From the NCBI RefSeq assembly GCF_008180865.1, contig NZ_VTEX01000001.1:1265809-1329808 (forward strand): a stretch of 64,000 nucleotides of DNA, in the 5' to 3' direction. Position 1 is the first letter of the stretch; every line of letters starts with the position of its first letter. The position numbers were made by a program, and so were the translations under genes. This DNA is from Rossellomorea aquimaris. GTDB lineage: Bacteria > Bacillota > Bacilli > Bacillales > Bacillaceae_B. Of the stretch, positions 27,126-35,054 are shown piece after piece. Below the pieces are notes generated by a model. That model saw only the letters and a program-made list of their open reading frames with translations, did no database searches and had not been told where the DNA came from.

Positions 27126-27271
27126 CCTATTCGATTAACATTATTCTATCATAGTTTCATAAATGAAATCATGTAAGGAGCACTAAAATTATATTTTTGT
27201 ACTATTTTTTGAATATATATTAGAAACCTCTCTCTATTTCTAATTGTAAGCACTAAGAAATTGCTGCAAGA

Positions 27272-27307
27272 ATAAAAAAGAATGCCTCCACTAAATAGAA
27301 GCATCTC
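27272..27307 (-). terminator. Terminator of the copper-protein gene
   Basis: Minus strand ATGCTTC..GAGGCAT followed by TCTTTTTTATT, directly after the stop at 27316. Confidence 0.65.
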
Positions 27308-27315
27308 TTCATTTA

Positions 27316-27636
27316 TTATGCTAATAGCTTCCTGCATTCTTCCGCACATTCAAAACAGGCTTCAGCGCAGTCCTTACAATGCTGTTGGTCATGAGAATTA
27401 CATTCTATACCACAAGCATCACAGATTTCTGCGCAAAGGACCAGAATTTGTTGAACAAATTTACTGCTTCGTTGCAAGACATTAATGGCATAGGAACAAA
27501 TATCCGCACATTCCCGGTCCAGTTCAATGCACATCATCATTGCTTTTTCTTCCTTAAGGGATGCATGATAGCAAACATTACATGCTTCCAGACATCGGTG
27601 CAAAGCCGTTAAGCATGGTTTATAATCAGCATTCAT
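27316..27636 (-). CDS. Four-helix-bundle copper-binding (Csp-like, DUF326) protein
   Basis: 106 residues with more than a dozen Cys spaced on helix faces (C..CLEACNVC, C..ECADIC, C..ICDACGIEC, CKDCAEACFECAEEC). This is the pattern of the Csp/YhjQ family, which stores Cu(I) inside a four-helix bundle. No signal peptide, so likely a cytosolic Csp3-type store. Start ATG 27636 follows GGAGGTGAGATT. The frame is open upstream to 27675. Confidence 0.85.
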   Translation of the reverse strand: MNADYKPCLTALHRCLEACNVCYHASLKEEKAMMMCIELDRECADICSYAINVLQRSSKFVQQILVLCAEICDACGIECNSHDQQHCKDCAEACFECAEECRKLLA

Positions 27637-27692
27637 AATCTCACCTCCACAAATGTTCCTTTTTAGCGTACCCAAATGAAAAAAAAGGATTA

Positions 27693-28388
27693 CTATGAGG
27701 TAAGAAAATAATCACTGTCTACATACCATAGGAAAACAAGGAGCCAATCCAGTTCTTCGCTATATGTTTCATAAAAAGAAATATAACTATGGTGATAGTC
27801 GAAGAGCTTTTGAACAGTTTGAGGAAGATATCCTTTTTGTAAGGATAAATAATTTTTTTTATTATAATTCAAGATCCATCGTTTGTTTCCTTTATAAATG
27901 ATAATCGTGTCACCTTCATCACTGCGCCATTCAATAGCAGTAGAGCTCTGGTACTTCAAGTGAAAAACCCTTCCTGCTCCGCCCTTATCGATTTTCATGG
28001 ACCTGCTCCATTTTAAGAATGTCAGTGGTTGCTTATGTTTTCGGTGGAGCATATAATATTTCGGGTTATTGATCAAGGACGTCCTTTGAATAAAGTATTC
28101 TGACCATCCATTCGTTTTTAAGTAATAGGAACCTTCTTTCGTCTGAACTCCGACTAATGAATGCCGGGATTCAGGTATTGTTTCATAAAATAATCGGTTC
28201 GCTTTCCTTATCTCCTTCTTCATACTAAAACTGAGATATAAATTTGAGCACGCAGGTATAAAAATTAACAGTGGAAAATAAAATAACTGTTTGGTCACAA
28301 TCAGCATTCCTACACCTATGAGAAAATACATAATACTGCGATAAAGCAACGTATATTGTTCATTTTTGTAGATTTGATAGAGGTTCAT
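27693..28388 (-). CDS. Unknown membrane-anchored protein, 231 residues
   Basis: Not recognised. Two N-terminal hydrophobic segments (about 15-50: SIMYFLIGVGMLIVTKQLFYFPLLIFIPACSNLYLSF) are followed by a soluble domain rich in aromatic and basic residues, with alternating strand-like segments (SYYLKTNGWSEYFI, TIIIYKGNKRWILNYN). No catalytic motif seen. Starts 57 bp after the copper-protein ATG region and may be cotranscribed upstream of it. Confidence 0.65.
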   Translation of the reverse strand: MNLYQIYKNEQYTLLYRSIMYFLIGVGMLIVTKQLFYFPLLIFIPACSNLYLSFSMKKEIRKANRLFYETIPESRHSLVGVQTKEGSYYLKTNGWSEYFIQRTSLINNPKYYMLHRKHKQPLTFLKWSRSMKIDKGGAGRVFHLKYQSSTAIEWRSDEGDTIIIYKGNKRWILNYNKKNYLSLQKGYLPQTVQKLFDYHHSYISFYETYSEELDWLLVFLWYVDSDYFLTS

Positions 28389-28461
28389 GAAATGCTCGTC
28401 CTTTCAAGGAATCTCTATCATATGTATGAAAAAATCCCTTAAATAGACCATTTAAATAGAA

Positions 28462-28526
28462 AGAGCCAACGCTTGCAGAATCCTCAATAAAGAGATGGGA
28501 AGACTTTTCTGCCCTTCGTTGGCTTA
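28462..28526 (-). terminator. Terminator of the patatin gene
   Basis: AGCCAACG..GCAGAA / TTCTGC..CGTTGGCT, then a T-rich CTTTCTATTT tail on the minus strand. Confidence 0.7.
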
Positions 28527-28530
28527 TATG

Positions 28531-29406
28531 TTATGAGTGCACTGGAGTGACTGTGCGATTCCATTCCATTATTTTTTTATCCTTTGCCTCTGCATCATGA
28601 TAGCCTTGCCAGTACAATTCGTCCAGCTTTTGTGGATTTTTTTCAATACGGCTCACTTTTAGAGGATGTTGGGGTTGAATGATCAGGACATCCCCATTCT
28701 TTTCTCTCGTTTCTAATTCCTTGATTGTTTGATTGTAACGCAAGTAACGGTTATACATCGTTTTATGTAATTCAGGATATTGAGGGTACTTTTTTTTCAC
28801 AAGGAAAGAAAATCGTGAAGGCTTTTTATAATAGCCTCTGTTTCTAGTTAATATGACTACATTTTTCTTAAACCCGTCCTGCTCAGCTTTTTCGATGGGA
28901 ACAGGGTCACTTATTCCTCCATCTAGAAGATGCCGGGATCCAAATTCGACGATCGGAGCCACAAATGGCAGGGAACTTGACGCACGGATAATCGTAAGGA
29001 GCTCCTCACCATAGTCTCTTCTTGAGAAATACGCCGGTTTTCCTGTATGACAATCTGTGGTGCCGACAATAAATTCCGTTGAATTAGAGTGAAAAGCTTC
29101 ATAATCGAAAGGGACCAGCTTATTTGGAATTTCATCAAACACGTAATCCATCCCAAATAACTCTCCTGTTTTCCAATAGTTTCGCCAAGATAAATATTTC
29201 GGATCACGGATAAAGTCTACATTCACCTTCTTATTGCGTCCATTTTGCTTAGACAAATAGGATGCGGCATTACATGCACCCGCAGAGACTCCGACAACAT
29301 AAGGAAACTCAATGCCTCTTTCAAGGAAGTATTCCAATGCTCCCGCCGTGTATATCCCCCTCATACCTCCACCTTCGAGAACGAGGCCTGTGTTTTCAAT
29401 CATCAT
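28531..29406 (-). CDS. Patatin-like phospholipase
   Basis: 291 residues. Patatin family features: oxyanion loop GLVLEGGGMRGIYTAGAL (about 7-24), nucleophile elbow GVSAGACNA (Ser about 43), and DGGISDPVP with the catalytic Asp of the Ser-Asp dyad. The C-terminal region matches the DUF6363-type tail of RssA/YlbK-like enzymes. Expected to hydrolyse acyl lipids. ATG 29406 is chosen by GGGAGG 11 bases upstream and by the family N-terminus; the open frame begins 43 codons earlier. Confidence 0.88.
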   Translation of the reverse strand: MMIENTGLVLEGGGMRGIYTAGALEYFLERGIEFPYVVGVSAGACNAASYLSKQNGRNKKVNVDFIRDPKYLSWRNYWKTGELFGMDYVFDEIPNKLVPFDYEAFHSNSTEFIVGTTDCHTGKPAYFSRRDYGEELLTIIRASSSLPFVAPIVEFGSRHLLDGGISDPVPIEKAEQDGFKKNVVILTRNRGYYKKPSRFSFLVKKKYPQYPELHKTMYNRYLRYNQTIKELETREKNGDVLIIQPQHPLKVSRIEKNPQKLDELYWQGYHDAEAKDKKIMEWNRTVTPVHS

Positions 29407-29541
29407 CTTCTTGTCTACCTCCCTAATGATGCAAGAATTTACGTCACCGGTATTGAATAAACGATAATATCTTCCCACAAAATAGTGAGAATGTGTACTA
29501 ATTTGCTCACTGTTCAAGCCACTTATTGATTTCATTCTCGA

Positions 29542-30438
29542 TTATTCCGACTCGATCTCACATTCATCGTTCTCCACAGGAATAAGCTTAGCGTTACACT
29601 CTTTTTCATAAAATTCGATGGGGCCTGCTTCCTTTAATACGGCGTACATATACCCTTTCTCTTGCATGCAATGTAATGCATTATATAGGAGTCCTTTTCC
29701 CACTCCTTTATGACGGGTGTGTGGCAGTACCCCCATCGGTCCGTAAATCCCTTTTTTATTTTTATACACATCAAATGCTGCGAATCCAATAAATTCACCT
29801 TTTTCTTCCGCTTTGATAATCGGGATGAATTCTTCTGATGATTGAAAGGCCTGTATCAATGTTTTTGACCATGATTCTCCAAAATGCTCCTCGACCCATT
29901 TCAATAGTTCTTTTTCATCTTCAGCCTGTACGGGGCAAATTTGGAATTCAGGGTCCACTTCATATCTCCAATCTTTGTTCAATAAATATACCGTCAAATC
30001 CCGGGCCTTAGTAACGGATCGGATAATCCTTTCATGAGGCATAGAACTAAGTTCTTTTTGCAGCTGTGGGTGTTCTGGTAGATGGGCGTAAAACGCTTTG
30101 ATAATATGACCTTCGTTTAAAAACGTTTGGTTGTATCTTTTCATGACTTCAATCGACTTGTTCCATACCTTTCTTGCGTGTGTGGATAATGGAATCGAAA
30201 AGCGATCAATTCGTTCTGTATCAGAAGTCTCTGCAGGAATGATATTAGATATGTTTTCTATCTGTTTCATATAGGGCTCCATAAGGTGATACATCTCCCT
30301 TAAAGTACCTTCTTTTACGTGAGCGGCTCCTAAATATAGATCCATGCTTTGAACGCTTTTATGATGATTCCTTTCGGCAATCATATTAGCGTTTTGAATC
30401 AACTTGTTTACTTTGTTGGTGTATTGAAGTTCTATCAT
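29542..30438 (-). CDS. Clp_N-like repeat domain fused to a GNAT acetyltransferase
   Basis: 298 residues. The N-terminal 150 residues carry two helical repeats resembling the ClpA/ClpC N-domain: LIQNANMIAERNHHKSVQSMDLYLGAAHV and ARKVWNKSIEVMKRYNQTFLNEGHIIKAFY (compare A.....A......L...HLL). The C-terminal half (about 165-290) is a GNAT domain: GEFIGFAAFDV, YGPMGVLPHTRHKGVGKGLLYNAL (R/Q-x-x-G-x-G acetyl-CoA loop) and YMYAVLKEAGPIEFYEK. The combination suggests an acetyltransferase with an adaptor/substrate-binding module. Function otherwise unknown. Confidence 0.78.
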   Translation of the reverse strand: MIELQYTNKVNKLIQNANMIAERNHHKSVQSMDLYLGAAHVKEGTLREMYHLMEPYMKQIENISNIIPAETSDTERIDRFSIPLSTHARKVWNKSIEVMKRYNQTFLNEGHIIKAFYAHLPEHPQLQKELSSMPHERIIRSVTKARDLTVYLLNKDWRYEVDPEFQICPVQAEDEKELLKWVEEHFGESWSKTLIQAFQSSEEFIPIIKAEEKGEFIGFAAFDVYKNKKGIYGPMGVLPHTRHKGVGKGLLYNALHCMQEKGYMYAVLKEAGPIEFYEKECNAKLIPVENDECEIESE

Positions 30439-30536
30439 CCTGCCACCTCCCTTCTATTACCATTATTCGACAAACAATAAGGTAATCCTTTTACTATTTA
30501 ATGAGGTCCGTCCCTCAAAAAAGGCAGCAGACCTGG

Positions 30537-31313
30537 TCAGATCAAATCTTTTTTCTTGTAGAGTGGTGGAGCTATGAGCAGGATAGCCAGGCAAAGGGTG
30601 GTGGTAAGGATAATTGTCCCTGTCAGGTGATCCGGCCACGTGCTGTGAAGAATGATTTCATTTACATAGTTGGTTAGCTGACTTGGGGACCACTTAAAGG
30701 TTCTGGTCATGAATCCTGACACAAAGGTTAATAGTATGGCGATCCCGATCGTACAGAATGCTGCAAGGCCCGACGTTTTTACTAAACTACTAAAGAAGAC
30801 GACCATTGTTAAGATAAAGGTAAGCCACAAGCCATAGACGAGGAATCCCTGCACGAATGGTGTAAAACCAATCCCGTTGAATAATACATGAATATAATAC
30901 CAACTGGATAGCATCCCAAGGCCATAGGAGACCCACACCAAAACAAATGCGGCCATCCATTTGGAATAAATATAAGCTGCGTATGAGACGGGCTTAACCA
31001 ATACCATTACAGCATTTCCACTCTTTCTCTCTCCCGCAATCATTCCCATGAATCCTAATACGATGATGAGGACGCCAAAGGTACTAAATTGGCTGATAGT
31101 CGACAATAATACTTCTTCAGATGAAGGCGTGGGAATGCTGATGACCGTTCCTTCCGGCAGATCTCCTACTGAATTAAGAATGTCTGGTAAATAAAATGCC
31201 GTCAATGGTTCCGTTAATCCAAATAATATGAATACGAAAGGCATCCAAATCATTTTATAATTTCGTGTTAGTTCCAGTATTTCTTTTCTGAATAGTATCC
31301 AGCATGTTTTCAT
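30537..31313 (-). CDS. ABC-2 type transporter permease (YxlG-like)
   Basis: 258 residues with six predicted membrane helices, the layout of ABC-2 permeases. N-terminal WILFRKEILELTRNYKMIWMPFVFILFG and MIAGERKSGNAVMVLVKPVSYAAYIYSKW are typical of the YxlG/NosY group. Overlaps the ATP-binding subunit gene by 4 bp; the third gene encodes a YxlE-like protein, so this is a YxlEFG module. Substrate unknown. Confidence 0.85.
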   Translation of the reverse strand: MKTCWILFRKEILELTRNYKMIWMPFVFILFGLTEPLTAFYLPDILNSVGDLPEGTVISIPTPSSEEVLLSTISQFSTFGVLIIVLGFMGMIAGERKSGNAVMVLVKPVSYAAYIYSKWMAAFVLVWVSYGLGMLSSWYYIHVLFNGIGFTPFVQGFLVYGLWLTFILTMVVFFSSLVKTSGLAAFCTIGIAILLTFVSGFMTRTFKWSPSQLTNYVNEIILHSTWPDHLTGTIILTTTLCLAILLIAPPLYKKKDLI

Positions 31314-32212
31314 TTTTTTATCACCTCCATGAATAGTTCTTCAAGGCTCTGTTCACTTGTTTCCAATCTAGTCACTCCCCAATGCTTTTCTGAAATCATT
31401 GAAAAGATTCTCGCTCTATCTCTGTCCAGTTCACTAACTTCGAAAGAGAGCCGATTTCCTTCTGCTACAAGATGATGAACCCAATCTTTTTGCAGCAGAT
31501 AGGGTTTATACTTTTCGCTATCTTCGTTAAAGTACAGGTTCAATCTCGGTGTCTGGTGCCTTTCCTTTACTTCTACAAGTGGACCTTCTTCAATCAGCTC
31601 TCCACCGTGCAAGAACAGCACGTCCTCACAAACCTGTTCTGCATCATTCAAAATATGTGTAGAAAAAAGGATCGTCGTTTCCTTCTTTAACTTTTTTAAC
31701 AGCTCCAGCACTTCTCTTCTCCCGAAAGGATCTAAGGCAGATACAGGTTCATCAAGGATTAAAAGCTTCGGTTGATGAATAAGAGCCTGAGCTATCCCTA
31801 ATCGCTGCTTCATTCCACCAGAATACTGACCAATTCTTCGATTCTTTCCTTCCAACAAACCTACCAACTCTAAAAGTTCTTCACATCGATTTTGAGATGT
31901 TTTCCTGGTTAATCCTGCGATTTCACCGGAAAAGGTGAGAAATTCTTTTCCTGACATCCATTCAAAAAAGGAAGGATATTGAGGCAGGTAGCCTATCAAT
32001 TGCCGTATATCTTTAGAGGCACCGCTTGAGGAAATTGATCCATTAGTAGGTGTAATCAACCCTGCAAGCATATTTAAAGTAGTGGTCTTCCCTGCACCAT
32101 TAGGACCCAGCAGAGCTGTACAACGACCTTGTTTTAATTGAAAGGAAACGTTTTTTACGGCAAGCTTTTCCCTATACTTCTTTTCTAAAGAAGATACTTC
32201 TAATACGTTCAT
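31310..32212 (-). CDS. ABC transporter ATP-binding protein (YxlF-like)
   Basis: 300 residues. Walker A LLGPNGAGKTTTL (about 35-47), Q-loop GYLPQYP, signature YSGGMKQRLGIAQAL, Walker B LLILDEPVSALD, and the switch His in FSTHIL. Powers the ABC-2 permease encoded immediately downstream. It overlaps YxlE-like and permease genes by 4 bp each, indicating one operon. In B. subtilis yxlCDEFG follows sigY and keeps the sigma-Y activity low; no sigma factor gene is present here. Confidence 0.92.
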   Translation of the reverse strand: MNVLEVSSLEKKYREKLAVKNVSFQLKQGRCTALLGPNGAGKTTTLNMLAGLITPTNGSISSSGASKDIRQLIGYLPQYPSFFEWMSGKEFLTFSGEIAGLTRKTSQNRCEELLELVGLLEGKNRRIGQYSGGMKQRLGIAQALIHQPKLLILDEPVSALDPFGRREVLELLKKLKKETTILFSTHILNDAEQVCEDVLFLHGGELIEEGPLVEVKERHQTPRLNLYFNEDSEKYKPYLLQKDWVHHLVAEGNRLSFEVSELDRDRARIFSMISEKHWGVTRLETSEQSLEELFMEVIKK

Positions 32213-32424
32213 CCATCATGTCTCCTTCCAAAAATGAAATACACAACCGGTCCAACGATATTGATAAACAGGATAATGAGAACCCACAGCCATTTTGGTC
32301 CATTCGTTGATTTAATCCGGATCAAATCACTCACTGCAACCACCATGAGTATGAATTGAATAAGGATGACAGGAGCAATAAGCCCCCAATTTATTGACTG
32401 AAACGCTTCTTGTAATTCATTCAT
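32209..32424 (-). CDS. PLDc_N domain membrane protein (YxlE-like)
   Basis: 71 residues with two membrane helices (WGLIAPVILIQFILMVVAVSDLIRI and WLWVLIILFINIVGPVVYFIFGRR). The pattern PKWLWVLIILFINIVGPVVYFIFGR is the phospholipase-D-nuclease N-terminal (PLDc_N) motif found in YxlE. ATG 32424 follows AAAGGAGG; the longer open frame to 32529 is not needed. Confidence 0.82.
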   Translation of the reverse strand: MNELQEAFQSINWGLIAPVILIQFILMVVAVSDLIRIKSTNGPKWLWVLIILFINIVGPVVYFIFGRRHDG

Positions 32425-32509
32425 CTCCGATTCCTCCTTTTGTTTACAAATATAAGACGGAGGAAAAAGAAAATCGTTCATTTTTCTTTTAAATAAATTT
32501 CTAAAACAA

Positions 32510-32548
32510 TAAAAAGCACTGAGCCCCATGCAATGAGGTTCAGTGCTT
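32510..32548 (-). terminator. Terminator of the WYL regulator gene
   Basis: GAAGCACTGAACC..GG.CTCAGTGCTTTTTATT on the minus strand, 2 bp after the stop at 32551. Confidence 0.85.
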
Positions 32549-32550
32549 CA

Positions 32551-33543
32551 TTATTGATGATATAAGGGATACAGCTTAGTCACTTCCGTTTTAACGGTGT
32601 CCACCAGGGAAGGAGGAGTTACGACTCTCGCCTGACTTCCAAAATTTAAGATCCAGTTTACTAGTCCATTACTGACACGGGCTTTTGTTGTTAGAATAAA
32701 ATGGTCTTCACCATCTCTTTGAATGTTAACATCCTTTCCGAACTTATCGATGATCACATTGATGAGGTGGTTTTTAAATGAAACTTTAATCCATTCTTCA
32801 TCACCTGCAAACATATGAAAGGTGGATTGTACATACTTAGATACATCAAAGGGTTCGTATGGAAAGGTTTCAGAAAGGGGTTCTACATTCCTTAATCGAT
32901 CCACACGGTAGTGGCGGATTTCATCTGCTTCAAAATAATAGGCGATGAGATAGTAGAAATCATTTGCCCATGCAAGGGCATAGGGCTTCACTTTATAAAG
33001 CTTTCCTTCATGGCTCAAGTTAAACTGTTTCTTCACATCGTAACGACCGTATTGGAACGTAATCATTTTACGTTCTGCTATTGCTTCATGAATATCATGG
33101 ATAGCGAGGCGAATATAGGGACTTTCACTTTTAATGGAGGAATCGATTTGAATTTCATTATGCAGCTTTTTCCCTTGATGAAGACTTGTGAGCCGCTTTA
33201 TTTTTCCAGTCAGCTGCCTCGTTTCCTTCTTTGATATGAATTTGGCAGAAACGACTGCATCGATGAGCATGCGAAGTTCATATAGCTCGAACAAGCGATA
33301 TTGATGACTATAATATTTAGGCAGCCCTTCTTTTTCCTGGTTTATGGTGACATCGAAATTATTTCTGATGAGATGCTCAAGGTCATCTTTTAATGAATTC
33401 TTATTCAATTTCACGTCAGGGCCAAACATCTGCTTAAAACGCAGAATAATATCATCCAAACTCAACTCATGTTCCTCATCCGTCTCTTCACTCAAAATAC
33501 CCATCAACCTAAGCACTCTCTCTTTATTATCCACCCTCGTCAT
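32551..33543 (-). CDS. WYL domain transcriptional regulator
   Basis: 330 residues. The N-terminal about 75 residues form a DeoR-like winged helix (ERVLRLMGILSEE..ILRFKQMF..SLKDDLEHLI). The WYL domain (about 145-225) shows ITFQYGRYDVK..YKVKPYALAWANDFYYLIAYY..RHYRVDRL. The C-terminal WCX part follows. Such proteins sense ligands (sometimes nucleic acid) and regulate nearby genes; targets are unknown. Own terminator, so transcribed separately from YxlEFG. Confidence 0.87.
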   Translation of the reverse strand: MTRVDNKERVLRLMGILSEETDEEHELSLDDIILRFKQMFGPDVKLNKNSLKDDLEHLIRNNFDVTINQEKEGLPKYYSHQYRLFELYELRMLIDAVVSAKFISKKETRQLTGKIKRLTSLHQGKKLHNEIQIDSSIKSESPYIRLAIHDIHEAIAERKMITFQYGRYDVKKQFNLSHEGKLYKVKPYALAWANDFYYLIAYYFEADEIRHYRVDRLRNVEPLSETFPYEPFDVSKYVQSTFHMFAGDEEWIKVSFKNHLINVIIDKFGKDVNIQRDGEDHFILTTKARVSNGLVNWILNFGSQARVVTPPSLVDTVKTEVTKLYPLYHQ

Positions 33544-33657
33544 TTTGACATGCTCCTTTCGGGGACAAACCTAAAACAGTAAGATATTTTTATTAAACTA
33601 TCAATATTCCGATATTTTTGTCAACACTTTATTTCTAAAATGATTATTAATGCATCA

Positions 33658-33689
33658 GAAAAAAGAACCCATGAATGCTCATGGGTTCC
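33658..33689 (-). terminator. Terminator of the DUF4870 gene
   Basis: GGAACCCATGAG..CATGGGTTC followed by TTTTTTC on the minus strand. Confidence 0.85.
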
Positions 33690-33695
33690 CAGCTG

Positions 33696-34019
33696 CTATT
33701 TAAGTAATCGAAAGACCGTTGGAATTCTATAATGCTCTCCCTCATAGGCTCTGATCGCTCCCAATATTGTAAAGATCAAGGCCAGGACCCCCACTACAGG
33801 AGCCAGAACAAACCCAATCAGCACCACCATCAAAATGGTGCTTACCAAACCATAAACGGCATATGAAATAAGAAAGTTGAAGTATTCCTTCCCATGAAAG
33901 TCCACGAACTCTGATTCATCCTTTTTAATAAGCCAGATGATCAATGGTCCAATGAATGCTGTGAAGAAGCTTAATATATAAATAAGAGCAGCCATCATTC
34001 TTTCATCTTTTGTCGGCAT
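33696..34019 (-). CDS. DUF4870 (Tic20-like) membrane protein
   Basis: 107 residues with three to four membrane helices: ALIYILSFFTAFIGPLIIWLIKKDES, FVDFHGKEYFNFLISYAVYGL and GVLALIFTILGAIRAYEGEHYRIP are the DUF4870 pattern. Function not known. ATG 34019 follows AAAGGAGG; a sigma-W-like promoter lies 75 bp upstream, which suggests an envelope-stress role. Confidence 0.85.
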   Translation of the reverse strand: MPTKDERMMAALIYILSFFTAFIGPLIIWLIKKDESEFVDFHGKEYFNFLISYAVYGLVSTILMVVLIGFVLAPVVGVLALIFTILGAIRAYEGEHYRIPTVFRLLK

Positions 34020-34092
34020 ATTGAAATTCCTCCTTTTCATTGCTCACCCTAAATTAGAGTAAACAGAAAGTTTGATTCTATCCTCCTCTATA

Positions 34093-34120
34093 TTTACGTG
34101 CATTCAGTCAGAAAGTTTCA
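34093..34120 (-). promoter_or_regulatory. Sigma-W-type (ECF) promoter of the DUF4870 gene
   Basis: Minus strand TGAAAC (34115-34120), exactly 16 bp, CGTAAA (34093-34098). This matches the Bacillus ECF consensus TGAAAC-N16-CGTA fully. Confidence 0.65.
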
Positions 34121-34209
34121 TCCAATCATGCATTTTTTTGAGAACACTTGAAGAGAGAAATTCATCAAACTTCAGGACAGTCCTCATGAAATCTGAAAGG
34201 GTGGAATAT

Positions 34210-34272
34210 ATGTTAAAAAAGAGGAGTTTGTCCTTAGTGGACTTGCAGAAAGGTAGTGGTGGATTTGAATAA
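34210..34272 (+). CDS. Candidate 20-residue leader peptide overlapping the uppP start
   Basis: ATG 34210 with AAAGGGTGG 5 bases upstream opens a 20-codon frame (MLKKRSLSLVDLQKGSGGFE) that ends at TAA 34272, 14 bases inside uppP in another frame. The ribosome site here is better than that of uppP, so translational coupling or leader control is possible. No peptide homologue is known to me. Confidence 0.4.
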   Translation: MLKKRSLSLVDLQKGSGGFE

Positions 34273-35044
34273 ATTTGAAGCCTTCATTCTGGGGATCATC
34301 CAAGGTTTAACAGAGTTCCTTCCAATCTCAAGCACAGGTCACCTTTATCTGGGGAGGCTTAGCTTTGGATTGGAGGAAGCTGGACTTTTCTTGGATACGA
34401 TGCTTCATATCGGAACATTGATCGCTGTTCTCGTTGTGTATCAAAAGGAACTTCTCTATATGCTGAGGCACCCCTTTAGTAAATTATCGTGGATTCTCAT
34501 CATTGGAACCATCCCGGCTGTAATCGTTGGTTTTTTGTTCGAAGATTTCTTCGACTCAATCTCAAAGTCGGGTTCCACCATCGGATGGGAGTTTCTTGCA
34601 ACGGGATGTATTATGTATGTTGCAGACGGAGTGAAAAATGGCTATAAAAAACTGGATGATCTTTCTTACACAGATGCAGTGGTGATCGGAAGCTTTCAAG
34701 CAGCAGCCATCTTCCCGGCATTATCAAGGTCAGGATTAACGATTGCGGCAGGTTTATTCAGAAAACTGGACAGGGAAACCGCGGCTTATTTTTCCTTTCT
34801 TCTCTCTACCCCTGCCATACTCGGAGGGATCGTGCTTCAAGGGAAGGAAATGATAGGAGGAACTGTTGAAGCGATCTCTTTTTCAAGTTTAGCCATCGGA
34901 ACAGTAAGTGCCGCAGTATTCGGATACTTCGCCATCCTTACGATGGTTAATTTTTTGAAAAAGCACTCCCTTAAAGTTTTCTCCTACTATGTGTGGGCAC
35001 TGGGGCTCTTGATTCTCTTTCTTCAATACTCTGGGATTATGTAG
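34259..35044 (+). CDS. uppP: Undecaprenyl-diphosphatase (UppP/BacA)
   Basis: About 261 residues, eight or so membrane helices. The two UppP signatures are present: FILGIIQGLTEFLPISSTGHL (about 7-27, with the catalytic Glu and Ser/His) and PALSRSGLTIAAGL (about 157-170). Dephosphorylates undecaprenyl pyrophosphate for carrier recycling and gives bacitracin tolerance. The start is a GTG (34256 or 34259) or TTG 34265; none has a strong ribosome site. Followed 10 bp later by dedA. Confidence 0.93.
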   Translation: MDLNKFEAFILGIIQGLTEFLPISSTGHLYLGRLSFGLEEAGLFLDTMLHIGTLIAVLVVYQKELLYMLRHPFSKLSWILIIGTIPAVIVGFLFEDFFDSISKSGSTIGWEFLATGCIMYVADGVKNGYKKLDDLSYTDAVVIGSFQAAAIFPALSRSGLTIAAGLFRKLDRETAAYFSFLLSTPAILGGIVLQGKEMIGGTVEAISFSSLAIGTVSAAVFGYFAILTMVNFLKKHSLKVFSYYVWALGLLILFLQYSGIM

Positions 35045-35054
35045 GAGGAACACG

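Noticed and set aside
27149-27349. Minus-strand frame of 66 residues before the rib leader
   Set aside because: AT-rich, overlaps the copper-protein terminator; no ribosome site.
34072-34209. Longer frame (66 codons) upstream of the uppP leader peptide
   Set aside because: Only the last 20 codons have a ribosome site; earlier part overlaps the DUF4870 promoter.
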